This document shows positions 29,281 through 37,517 of a stretch of DNA of 64,000 bases, in pieces. The notes under the pieces were generated by a model. The model was given only the letters and a program-made list of their open reading frames with translations, searched no databases and was not told where the DNA came from. Origin of the DNA: Idiomarina sp. (GTDB taxonomy: Bacteria; Pseudomonadota; Gammaproteobacteria; Enterobacterales; Alteromonadaceae); assembly GCA_020831965.1 (NCBI GenBank), contig JAFIFP010000009.1:62001-126000 (forward strand), read 5' to 3'. Every line of letters begins with the position of its first letter. Position 1 is the first letter of the stretch. The translations under genes and the position numbers were made by a program.

Positions 29281-29307
29281 TATGGTATTCGCCATTCCTG
29301 CCGATAA
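29281..29307 (+). promoter_or_regulatory. Sigma-28 (FliA)-like promoter of the chemoreceptor gene
   Basis: GCCGATAA (29300-29307) is an exact match to the sigma-28 -10 element. It is preceded by exactly 11 bases and TATGGTAT (29281-29288), 5 of 8 matches to TAAAGTTT. It lies 48 bases before the chemoreceptor ATG. The rest of the region between rpsP and this gene (29071-29354) shows only the rpsP leader and a small TAGGC/GCCTA inverted repeat near 29252-29267. Confidence 0.75.
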
Positions 29308-29354
29308 CTCAGAGCAGAATTGAGATAATAATAACAAAATGGAAGTTTAATATC

Positions 29355-31244
29355 ATGCTCTCAACACTTCGCTTTACGCACAAAGTGACTCTCGCATCCG
29401 CACTGATATTAGTGGTTATTCTAGGTGCATTCACGCTCGTTAATAATCGCATTATGGCAACACAGACCGAGCAGAAACTCGAAGCGATGCTGAGTGAAGT
29501 ATCCCGCTCGGTCGCTCTCAACATTGCCAATTGGCTGACCGGCAAGCAAGACATTGTGAGTGCGGCTGCAAGCATGTTCGATAGTACGAGTAATGAAACT
29601 GCACAGATTCAACAACTTCGTCTCGCACAACGGTCCGGTGATTTTAAGAATGTTTACTTCGGCCTTGCCGATGGACGCTTTATTCTGGACGACCCCAGTA
29701 TTCAGCTTCCCGCTGATTTTGATGCGCGCCAGCGCCCTTGGTATCAACTGGGAGTTGAGCGCCGCACGACGAGTTTTACTCGTCCTTATGTGGATGCCAG
29801 TACTAATGAACTCACTCTTTCTGTCGTCGTCCCAATGACAGACGGTCGCGACCTGATCGGGATTGCCGGGGGTGACCTGTCACTGCAGCATATTAGTGAC
29901 ATCATTAACGGAATTGATTTTGTCGGCTTGGGAAACGCCTTTCTTACAGACAGTAGCGGCCATATTCTCAGTCATCCCCAAGCGCAGTTTAATGACCGAC
30001 CACTTGCCGACTATCTAGGTCAGGCAATACAACCTGAACAACGCTTTCGTGAGTTACAAATTCAAAATCGTCAAAGTATTATCTACTTTGTTCCCATCGA
30101 AGGTATCGACAGCGCCGAATGGTACGTCGGCGTCGTTGTTGACCGGGATCAAGCCTATGCCGCAGTAACCGCATTCGGCTGGACCGCCCTCATTTCCATG
30201 GTGTTAGGTATTATTGTCACCGTTTTGGCGATCCAATGGCTGCTGAAACTCCTGATGGCACCGATAGAGCGCTTGAACCACGCACTGCATGACATTGCCG
30301 AAGGTGAAGGCGATTTGACTCAGCGGGTCAAAGTTGAAGGAAATGATGAGTTCTCTGAGCTCTCAAGTTATGTGAACCAGTTTATTGAGCGTATTCATCA
30401 CTCCATTAGTGAAGTAAATCAAGCTTGTCTTCAAGTGGAAGACATTATTAATGCGCTCGAGGGTATCACTCATAAAACGATGGATCTCTCGGCTACACAG
30501 AATACCAGCACACAAAGCGTTGCTTCGGCAGTGAGCGAACTCACCGAGGCAGCACGAGAGATTGCCCGTAATGCTGCCGAAGCCGCAGAGCGTACAACGT
30601 CTGCAACCGCGCAATCAGGTGAGAGTCAGCACGCCTTGCAACAGAACGTCGACAATATTCAGCGACTCGAACGTGAAATGGCTGATTCAGAACAAACAAT
30701 TCAAAACCTTGATCAAAATAGCCAAAACATCAGTCGGGTGCTTGAGGTGATTATCGGTGTCAGTGAACAAACCAACCTGCTCGCACTAAATGCTGCTATT
30801 GAGGCCGCACGCGCTGGGGAAGCGGGCCGAGGCTTTGCAGTGGTTGCGGACGAAGTCCGCAGCCTCGCCCAGCGCACTCAAACTTCTGCAGATGAAATCT
30901 CCGTCATGGTTGAGCAGCTACAAAAAGGCTCTAAAGACGTCGTGCAGGTGATGGAGTCTAGCCGTGAGCGCACCAATGCAAGCGTAGCCAGCGCGGAAAG
31001 TGCAGGCGAACTGATGCTCAGCGTCAATCGTATTATTGCGGAAATCGACGATGAGAACCGAGCGGTTGCTGAAGCGACGGATAAACAAACCTCAGTGATT
31101 AGTGGGCTTGATCAAGAGGTGCACAACATCAGTGGCATGAATCAGGAAAGTTTAGAGAATTTAAAGCAGGCGCAATCAGCTTGTATAGAACTAAAAGAAC
31201 AATTCGATCGCCTGGAAGTAATGGTGCAACGATTCAAGGTTTAA
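29355..31244 (+). CDS. Methyl-accepting chemotaxis protein with periplasmic Cache domain
   Basis: 629 residues from ATG 29355; the in-frame start at 29277 lies inside the promoter. It has a first membrane helix (about 11-30), a periplasmic double-Cache sensor (about 35-270) with [13 protein letters not shown] and GGDLSLQHI, a second helix (about 275-297), HAMP (about 300-350) and a signalling domain with [30 protein letters not shown] split around the conserved hairpin tip. Cache receptors of this type often bind amino acids or organic acids, but the ligand cannot be read here. No C-terminal CheR-docking pentapeptide is visible. A strong terminator follows. Confidence 0.95.
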   Translation: MLSTLRFTHKVTLASALILVVILGAFTLVNNRIMATQTEQKLEAMLSEVSRSVALNIANWLTGKQDIVSAAASMFDSTSNETAQIQQLRLAQRSGDFKNVYFGLADGRFILDDPSIQLPADFDARQRPWYQLGVERRTTSFTRPYVDASTNELTLSVVVPMTDGRDLIGIAGGDLSLQHISDIINGIDFVGLGNAFLTDSSGHILSHPQAQFNDRPLADYLGQAIQPEQRFRELQIQNRQSIIYFVPIEGIDSAEWYVGVVVDRDQAYAAVTAFGWTALISMVLGIIVTVLAIQWLLKLLMAPIERLNHALHDIAEGEGDLTQRVKVEGNDEFSELSSYVNQFIERIHHSISEVNQACLQVEDIINALEGITHKTMDLSATQNTSTQSVASAVSELTEAAREIARNAAEAAERTTSATAQSGESQHALQQNVDNIQRLEREMADSEQTIQNLDQNSQNISRVLEVIIGVSEQTNLLALNAAIEAARAGEAGRGFAVVADEVRSLAQRTQTSADEISVMVEQLQKGSKDVVQVMESSRERTNASVASAESAGELMLSVNRIIAEIDDENRAVAEATDKQTSVISGLDQEVHNISGMNQESLENLKQAQSACIELKEQFDRLEVMVQRFKV

Positions 31245-31263
31245 GTTCTGTGGTTTTAAACAA

Positions 31264-31301
31264 CAAGGGCGGCGATTCTACTCGAAGAATCACCGCCCTT
31301 T
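31264..31301. terminator. Bidirectional terminator between chemoreceptor and ffh
   Basis: A stem of about 13 bp (GGGCGG-GATTCT with AGAATC-CCGCCC and one C/A mismatch) with flanking AA and TTTT, between convergent genes. Confidence 0.85.
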
Positions 31302-31315
31302 TCTATTCTCTTCCG

Positions 31316-31335
31316 TTCTGTTCTGTTCTGTTCTG
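31316..31335. repeat. Short tandem repeat (TTCTG)4
   Basis: Four perfect copies of TTCTG between the terminator and the ffh stop. Intergenic, so copy-number change would not alter a protein. Confidence 0.85.
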
Positions 31336-31350
31336 CAACAGGCTATTGAG

Positions 31351-32715
31351 TTATCGTCCGGGAAACATTCCCGGCGGCAACTTGCCCCCCATTTGGCGCA
31401 TCATTTTAGCCATGCCGCCACCTTTCATCTTCTTCATCATTTTCTGCATTTGCGTAAACTGCTTGAGCAGACGATTCACGTCTTGCACTTGCACACCAGA
31501 CCCTGACGCGATTCTGCGCTTGCGTGAACCTTTAATAATGTCCGGATGCTCCCGCTCTTGGCGTGTCATGGAGCTGATGATGGCTTCCATCCGCAGAGTG
31601 GCTTTGTCGTCCATTTGACCTTGCAGCTGCCCAGCCATCTGTCCCATACCTGGCAATTTATTCATGAGCCCCATCATCCCGCCCATGTCACGCATCTGCG
31701 CCAACTGGTCGCGGAAGTCTTCAAGACTAAACTTGCCACTTTTCATCACTTTCTGAGCGACCTTGGCAGCTTTCTCTTGATCGACCTTTGCCTCCACCTC
31801 TTCGATAAGTGACAAGACGTCACCCATGCCTAAGATTCGGCTGGCAATACGGTCCGGGTGAAACGCCTCGAGAGCGTCATTTTTCTCGCCAACCCCGAGG
31901 AACTTAATAGGTTTGCCAGTAATATGGCGAATGGAAAGTGCCGCACCACCCCGCGCGTCACCATCCACCTTGGTGAGAATGACACCTGTCAGTGGCAATG
32001 CCTCATTGAATGCTTGTGCTGTATTCGCAGCATCTTGGCCCGTCATTGCATCGACAACAAACAATGTTTCTATGGGCTGAATGGCAGCGTGCAGCGCCTG
32101 GATCTCAGCCATCATCTCCTGGTCAATCGCGAGCCGACCTGCCGTATCCACTAGCACTACATCGATGAATTTCTTACGCGCATAAGCAATGGCAGCTTCA
32201 GCAATAGCGACTGGCTTTTGGTCGGTCGATGACGGGAAAAACTCTACGTCAACTTCTTCGGCTAAACGCTGCAACTGTGCGATCGCCGCAGGGCGATACA
32301 CGTCGGCACTCACCACCAGTACTTTCTTTTTCTGCTTCTCTTTTAAATGCCGCGCGAGCTTACCAACGCTGGTGGTTTTACCTGCACCTTGTAAACCCGC
32401 CATCAAAATCACCGCCGGAGGCTGAGTCGCAAGACTCAATGGGACGTTCGCTTCCCCCATTGCTTGCTCAAGCTCAGTGCGGACAATTTTCACAAAGACT
32501 TGGCCGGGGTTAAGGTTTTTATTCACCTCGACGCCCAACGCTCGCTCTTTCACTTGCGCGATAAAGGTTTTGACGACCGGCAATGCGACGTCTGCTTCCA
32601 GTAGCGCCATGCGAACTTCGCGTAACGTATCTTTAATATTGTCTTCTGTTAGGCGCCCACGACCACTGATATTTCGGAGGCTTTGGGTCAGGCGATCACT
32701 CAGGTTCTCAAACAT
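31351..32715 (-). CDS. ffh: Signal recognition particle protein Ffh
   Basis: 454 residues. The N domain is followed by the GTPase G domain (about 90-295) with the P loop GLQGAGKTTSVGKLA, DTAGRL and TKVDGDARGG. The methionine-rich M domain (about 325-450) binds 4.5S RNA and signal sequences and ends GGKLPPGMFPGR. The start is taken as ATG 32715; a GTG directly upstream (32718) is too close to the AGGAAG site. Divergent from ypjD, the usual gammaproteobacterial order. Confidence 0.97.
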   Translation of the reverse strand: MFENLSDRLTQSLRNISGRGRLTEDNIKDTLREVRMALLEADVALPVVKTFIAQVKERALGVEVNKNLNPGQVFVKIVRTELEQAMGEANVPLSLATQPPAVILMAGLQGAGKTTSVGKLARHLKEKQKKKVLVVSADVYRPAAIAQLQRLAEEVDVEFFPSSTDQKPVAIAEAAIAYARKKFIDVVLVDTAGRLAIDQEMMAEIQALHAAIQPIETLFVVDAMTGQDAANTAQAFNEALPLTGVILTKVDGDARGGAALSIRHITGKPIKFLGVGEKNDALEAFHPDRIASRILGMGDVLSLIEEVEAKVDQEKAAKVAQKVMKSGKFSLEDFRDQLAQMRDMGGMMGLMNKLPGMGQMAGQLQGQMDDKATLRMEAIISSMTRQEREHPDIIKGSRKRRIASGSGVQVQDVNRLLKQFTQMQKMMKKMKGGGMAKMMRQMGGKLPPGMFPGR

Positions 32716-32843
32716 CACTTCTTCCTGTGCGCAAAGTTTGCGATAGTATACTCAAAATCAGTTGGGTTTGGCGATGCAACACCTTATACTGGCGCCAATT
32801 AGCCCGCAAATGCGAATCATTCTCAACAGGAGAGCGCACACCT

Positions 32844-33638
32844 ATGGTGATACAGCTACTTTCTATTCTCTGTATCTTGGCTTACGTTGCAGGGATTGCG
32901 TTCCTGAATCGTCGCATCACAGCTCCTGAGACATATGCACGCCGGTTGTGGATTTCAAATGTTGGCGCCGTTATTTTACATGGAGCCTTAATCGCGTTAC
33001 TTGTTAACCAAGCCGGTCTTGCACAATTAAACTTCTTATTGGTCTTAACCATTATCGCTTGGCTGCTTGGTGTATTCTCGGTTGTCCGCGGCACTCAGCT
33101 TGCGAGTTTAATGCTGCGCCCGGCTATTTTCGGCTTTGGTTTACTCAGTATTTTACTGGTCTACTTAATGCAAGCCCCCGCCACCACCACTGGCGTAATG
33201 ACACCCGGGCTATTGATTCACATTATTCTTTCATTGCTTGCCTTTAGCTTGCTCGCGCTCGCCGCACTCTATGCGGGACAGATCCTCTATCTAAACCGAG
33301 TACTGAAGGGCCGCTCAGCGAAAGCGCTCGACGCCAGTTTGCCGCCCTTAATGGCCGTCGAGCAGTATTTTTTCCGACTCCTGACGGCTGGCACCATCAT
33401 GCTGACTCTGGCGATTATTGCCGGACTCCTCTTCGTCGATGGCATGTTTGCCAAAGGGCAAATTCATAAAACTATTCTCTCACTATTAGCCTGGTTCGGT
33501 TTTGGCAGCATTGTCATTGCACATTTTACTCGAGGCTTACGCGGGCGTTTAGCAGTTGTTTTAACGCTAGTAGCCGCGGGCCTGCTCACGCTCGCCTATT
33601 TCGGCAGCCGTTTTGCACGGGATGTTCTCTTGTCATAA
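32844..33638 (+). CDS. ypjD: Inner-membrane protein YpjD (cytochrome c assembly/CcsA-like)
   Basis: 264 residues from ATG 32844, preceded by CAGGAGAG; the longer frame starting at 32727 would begin in the ffh promoter. About eight hydrophobic helices. It belongs to the CcsA/CcmF-like family, but the tryptophan-rich haem-handling motif is not obvious, so a haem role is uncertain. Conserved histidines occur in VILHGALIA, LLIHIILSL, QIHKTILSL and IAHFTRG. Its position between ffh and corB is conserved in many gammaproteobacteria. Confidence 0.85.
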   Translation: MVIQLLSILCILAYVAGIAFLNRRITAPETYARRLWISNVGAVILHGALIALLVNQAGLAQLNFLLVLTIIAWLLGVFSVVRGTQLASLMLRPAIFGFGLLSILLVYLMQAPATTTGVMTPGLLIHIILSLLAFSLLALAALYAGQILYLNRVLKGRSAKALDASLPPLMAVEQYFFRLLTAGTIMLTLAIIAGLLFVDGMFAKGQIHKTILSLLAWFGFGSIVIAHFTRGLRGRLAVVLTLVAAGLLTLAYFGSRFARDVLLS

Positions 33639-33709
33639 TCGCATTGATCCTTGACATCCGTGGCTACGGCCCTAAATTAGTAACCTCGAATTAGCGACAG
33701 GGTTTACCT

Positions 33710-35002
33710 TTGGACGACATATCTATCGGTGCGTTATTCACCGCGCTTGGCATTCTTCTGCTGATCTCCGCCTATTTCTCGGGCTCCGAAACGGGCATGA
33801 TGTCCCTCAATCGCTACAAGCTGCGACACTTAGCGCAAAGCGGGCATCGTGGTGCAAAACGCGTCGCCTCCCTACTTGAGCGCCCTGATCGTTTGATTGG
33901 CTTGATCCTGATTGGTAACAACCTAGTAAACATTGCCGCCTCAGCGATTGCGACCATTATTGGTATTCGCCTTTTCGGTGACTATGGCATCGTGATTGCG
34001 ACTATTAGCCTCACGCTTATCATCCTCATTTTCGCCGAAGTAACACCAAAAACTATTGCGGCTCTGCATCCTGAACGTGTGTCTTATCCGAGTTCGGTCA
34101 TTCTCTATCCACTACTCAAAATCATGTATCCAGTTGTCGCGGTGGTAAATTTCATTACTAACAACATGATGCGACTGATGGGTATTAACCCTAAAGCTGC
34201 AGGCCGAGACACTCTTACGGCAGAAGAGCTGCGCACAGTAGTACATGAAGCTGGTTCACTGATTCCTTCGCGTCACCAAGACATGTTGCTTAGTATTCTT
34301 GACCTTGAAAAGGTCACGGTAGACGACATTATGATTCCGCGTAACGACATCGTTGCGCTGGATATTAACGACGACTGGCCTGTGATTACGCGCCAATTAA
34401 TGAATATGCAACATACCTTGGTACTGCTATATCGAGGAGAAATTGATGACGCGATTGGATTCCTGCATGCCCGCGATATGATGCGGCTCATTACGCGTTA
34501 TCAAGCCGAAGCGGATAAGCCGTCACTGGTGCGAGCGGCGCGTGACATCTACTTTATTCCTGAAAGCACACCGCTGAGTGTCCAGCTGATTAAGTTCCAG
34601 CAGAATAAGGAGCGTATTGGCTTAGTGGTGGACGAATACGGAGATATCCAAGGCTTAGTCACTCTTGAAGATATTTTGGAAGAAATCGTTGGCGACTTTA
34701 CCACGACGATCACCGGCCAAACGAGCGATCACTTCGTCAAGCAAGACGACGGTAGTGTGTTGGTCGAAGGAACGGTGAACTTACGCGAGCTGAACAAAGA
34801 ATTAAAGCTCAGCTTCCCAACCGATGGCCCAAAAACACTCAATGGGCTTATTACGGAAATTGTTGGGGATATACCTGAACACCCACTTTGCCTGAGAATC
34901 GGTACACAAGCAGTGGAAGTTGTTGAAGTGTCGGACAGTGTGATTAAAACCGTCCGAATTCTGCCAAAAACAAAAGCGAAAAAAGCAAAGGCGCAACGTT
35001 AG
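33710..35002 (+). CDS. corB: CNNM/CorB-type transporter with CBS pair
   Basis: 430 residues starting at TTG 33710 (ACAGGG 8 bases upstream); the first ATG, about 28 codons later, would cut the first membrane helix, so TTG is preferred. DUF21 membrane domain (about 1-180) with AYFSGSETGMMSLNRYKLRHLA and FAEVTPKTIAAL, then a CBS pair (about 200-330) with MIPRNDIVALD and DEYGDIQGLVTLEDILEEIVGDF in two blocks, then a CorC/HlyC domain (about 345-420). Family members export or regulate Mg2+ (and Co2+). The tail is lysine rich. Confidence 0.9.
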   Translation: MDDISIGALFTALGILLLISAYFSGSETGMMSLNRYKLRHLAQSGHRGAKRVASLLERPDRLIGLILIGNNLVNIAASAIATIIGIRLFGDYGIVIATISLTLIILIFAEVTPKTIAALHPERVSYPSSVILYPLLKIMYPVVAVVNFITNNMMRLMGINPKAAGRDTLTAEELRTVVHEAGSLIPSRHQDMLLSILDLEKVTVDDIMIPRNDIVALDINDDWPVITRQLMNMQHTLVLLYRGEIDDAIGFLHARDMMRLITRYQAEADKPSLVRAARDIYFIPESTPLSVQLIKFQQNKERIGLVVDEYGDIQGLVTLEDILEEIVGDFTTTITGQTSDHFVKQDDGSVLVEGTVNLRELNKELKLSFPTDGPKTLNGLITEIVGDIPEHPLCLRIGTQAVEVVEVSDSVIKTVRILPKTKAKKAKAQR

Positions 35003-35014
35003 TCGCGCCTTTTA
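34987..35014 (+). terminator. Terminator overlapping the corB stop codon
   Basis: AAAGGCGC (34987-34994) pairs with GCGCCTTT (35005-35012) over a 10-base loop and runs into TTTT. The stop codon lies in the loop region. Confidence 0.75.
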
Positions 35015-35064
35015 CCGGTCAAACAGTCTTTTCAGCACTGTGAGTTAGGTACTTCGAGTCAAAC

Positions 35065-35691
35065 TCAACCGAAGAGTAAACGACGGAACCATCCTCGATT
35101 CAATCGACGTTCGCATCCACGTAATTGCTGCGCGTACCGGTCAGAGCGCTCATCCACACGGCGCGCAACTTGCACCAGCCACTGCTTCTGATTGTACGTT
35201 TGACGCTGATAACCGCCCCATCCTTCGTGATAATTCAAGTACTGGGCGTAAGCGTCCCACTTAGATACACGGTTAATACGATGAGTTTTATCCATGTACC
35301 AGCCCATAAAATCGATCGCATCACCAAAGTTATCGCGACGTGCACGGCGATTTCCTGTCTCACGAACATAATCGTCCCAGGTCATTGTCTTCGCTTGCGC
35401 GTAGCCATAGGCGTCACTGACCCGCCCCCATGGAATAAAACCCAACACATAGCGTCTAGGTGGCTGAGCACGGGCGCGAAACGAGCTTTCTTGATACATC
35501 ATCGCCATGGGCACATGAATCGGCACATCCCACTTACGGTTCATCCGCTTCGCGTCACGCCACCAATCTCGTCGTTCTTCGAAAATATTACAAATATTCT
35601 CTGGATCTCGAGGTGGTGAAGTCGTGCATCCGCTCAATAAAATCGTGGCCGACAGCGCGATTCCAATAAAAAGTGTATTTTTTTTCATCAT
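35065..35691 (-). CDS. Lipoprotein of lytic transglycosylase (SLT) type
   Basis: About 208 residues from ATG 35691 (35688 also possible). A lysine-rich start and hydrophobic stretch end in the lipobox LLSGC, so the protein is lipid-anchored. The lysozyme-like region has MAMMYQESSFRARA, whose glutamate fits the catalytic Glu of SLT domains, then DAYGYAQAKTMTWDDYV and YLNYHEGWGGYQRQTY. It probably cleaves peptidoglycan glycan strands. Similar proteins are annotated as 'transglycosylase SLT domain lipoprotein' in related bacteria. Very basic C terminus. Confidence 0.85.
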   Translation of the reverse strand: MMKKNTLFIGIALSATILLSGCTTSPPRDPENICNIFEERRDWWRDAKRMNRKWDVPIHVPMAMMYQESSFRARAQPPRRYVLGFIPWGRVSDAYGYAQAKTMTWDDYVRETGNRRARRDNFGDAIDFMGWYMDKTHRINRVSKWDAYAQYLNYHEGWGGYQRQTYNQKQWLVQVARRVDERSDRYAQQLRGCERRLNRGWFRRLLFG

Positions 35692-35768
35692 TTTTTTGAA
35701 CCTTTTCAATGTCGCTCGCTCTGACTTAATGTCACGTAGTTCTTGACACCGAAATCCCCTGGAACATC

Positions 35769-37436
35769 TTAACTACCTTGCGCGCCCTTTTCGGCGCGCG
35801 TTTTTTTTTCTTGCGCTCGAATTTCTTGCGCTCGAATAAAGTACTGCTCGATAAATTCTGCGAAGGACCCCGTGTCGGCCGCTTCGATTGCTGCTTTCTT
35901 CTCTCGTGACGCCTGTGCCATCTGTTCAAAGTCCGCCACTGTGTAAAACTCAAAGTCCGAGTTCAACATTTGTGTACGGTACTGCTCAGCGAGGCGCATG
36001 CCCGGATGAATACCTTCCGAACTCGCCCGCGCATAGACAGTCGCAACTTTACCTGACAAGGTTTGCTCTGGATCGTCAATGGCGGGCTCTAAGCTCGCCA
36101 GCGCATCAGCATAAGCCGTCGCCCCAGAGGTTTCATCCAGTACTTCAGCCAGAGGCTGTAAACGACTGAATAGAACTCGTAATCGTTCCACCACCGAAGC
36201 GGTGCCTTGCTCATCTGTCAGCATCAAGCCTGGCTGACGTCCTCGCAACACCACTTCATTCACTACGCGCTCTGTCGCTACCTGTGCTTCAATATCCAAT
36301 TCTGGACTTGGGGACAACAAGCACTCGAGTAACAAGAGGTCTACGAAGCGCATTTGTTCTGCTGTAATACCAACGTCACTGAATGGATTAACGTCCAAGG
36401 CTCTCACTTCAATATACTCCACACCGCCACGTTCCAACGCCTGAGTGGGAGTCTCACCAGAGCGTGCAATCTGTTTTGGACGCACTGGCGAGTAAAATTC
36501 ATTTTCAATCTGCAAGATATTACTATTCAGTTGCTTCCACTGGTCGCCGTCGCGCACACCTATTTGGGCGAAACGTTTCGACGGCGTAAAGACCGCACGG
36601 CGCAAACCTATCACGTACTCATCAAGCGAATTATAGGTAATACCAAGGTCTGCTTGTTCACGATTGGTATAGCCTAAATCACTCATCCGCAATGACGTAG
36701 CATAGGGAAGACCCACCAGTCCGCGTCCCATGTCTTGCAATCCCAGATCTACGTCAGTGTGCCGCAAGAACGAACTGCACAATAAAGGCGATGCACCAAA
36801 GAAGTATGGAATCACCCATGCGCGACGTTTAAAATTACGAATCAGTCCGAAATATCGCGCAGAGCGATAATCCGCCGTATTGCGATCGCCATCTAAGCCT
36901 GCGAGTACAGGCCAAAGGTCATCTGCGACTGAAAGATTGTAGTGCACGCCAGCAATGGTTTGCATTACAGCGCCATAACGATGGGTCAAACCTTGGCGAT
37001 AGACTTGCTTCATGGTCCCCACATGAGAGGTTCCATATTGCGCAATACGAATATCACTCACATCATTGACGTAGCATGGCATGCTGAGTGGCCATAACCG
37101 CTCATCGCCTAGAGCGCGATAGGTCACCCGGTGCACATCACGCAATTGTGCCAAGGTTTCCTGTACCGAGCGAGACACGGGTGTGATAAATTCAAGTAAA
37201 GCTTCGGCATAATCCGTGGTGATCAGCGGGTGAGTTAATGTCGACCCAAGCGTCTGCTCTGGGTGCAGGGTAGTAGCTAATCGCCCTTGCGGCGTAATTC
37301 GCAGTGCTTCTCGCTCGATACCACGCTGCAAACCACGCAAGGCCTCACGCAATTTCGGCTCGTGTAAAAATGCGTCTGAAAGGTAGCGCTGCGTAGGCAG
37401 GTGCTTGGAAAGCTGCTTTGACACGTGATTTGACAA
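35769..37436 (-). CDS. gshA: Glutamate-cysteine ligase
   Basis: About 555 residues. It makes gamma-glutamylcysteine, the first step of glutathione synthesis. LQRGIEREALRI, TTDYAEALLEFITP, QTIAGVHYNLS and GGVEYIEVRALDVNPF are signature blocks of the proteobacterial GshA type. The start is uncertain: TTG 37436 (used here) or GTG 37424; further upstream the frame runs into the divergent kinase gene. The protein is longer than E. coli GshA (518). The C-terminal tail holds a duplicated IRAQE and then a lysine run encoded by nine A residues, which could be a sequencing or slippage site; an opposite-strand terminator overlaps it. Confidence 0.93.
   Translation of the reverse strand: MSNHVSKQLSKHLPTQRYLSDAFLHEPKLREALRGLQRGIEREALRITPQGRLATTLHPEQTLGSTLTHPLITTDYAEALLEFITPVSRSVQETLAQLRDVHRVTYRALGDERLWPLSMPCYVNDVSDIRIAQYGTSHVGTMKQVYRQGLTHRYGAVMQTIAGVHYNLSVADDLWPVLAGLDGDRNTADYRSARYFGLIRNFKRRAWVIPYFFGASPLLCSSFLRHTDVDLGLQDMGRGLVGLPYATSLRMSDLGYTNREQADLGITYNSLDEYVIGLRRAVFTPSKRFAQIGVRDGDQWKQLNSNILQIENEFYSPVRPKQIARSGETPTQALERGGVEYIEVRALDVNPFSDVGITAEQMRFVDLLLLECLLSPSPELDIEAQVATERVVNEVVLRGRQPGLMLTDEQGTASVVERLRVLFSRLQPLAEVLDETSGATAYADALASLEPAIDDPEQTLSGKVATVYARASSEGIHPGMRLAEQYRTQMLNSDFEFYTVADFEQMAQASREKKAAIEAADTGSFAEFIEQYFIRAQEIRAQEKKTRAEKGAQGS
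35780..35809 (+). terminator. Plus-strand terminator-like hairpin inside the 3' end of gshA
   Basis: GCGCGCC (35780-35786) pairs with GGCGCGC (35793-35799) over 6 bases, then G and nine T residues. It is a textbook intrinsic terminator in the plus direction, yet the only gene here is gshA on the minus strand. It may stop antisense transcripts, or be chance. Confidence 0.6.
35808..35837. repeat. 15-bp tandem duplication in gshA
   Basis: Two exact, adjacent copies of TTCTTGCGCTCGAAT (35808-35822 and 35823-35837), encoding a repeated IRAQE near the C terminus of GshA. In frame, so the protein is only lengthened by five residues. Confidence 0.9.
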
Positions 37437-37517
37437 CCTAACGCCCCGAACATTCTCTGTTATGATGCCGCGTAGTTTGCCACAGTCGCTAAGAAAATAC
37501 ATCGCAAGGAGTCGCTC

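Noticed and set aside
31316-31335. (TTCTG)4 as a phase-variation tract
   Set aside because: It lies between a terminator and the end of ffh, outside coding sequence and promoters.
35732-35953. Very basic 73-codon frame overlapping the end of gshA
   Set aside because: It is gshA read in another frame. It would matter only if the A9 run is mis-called.
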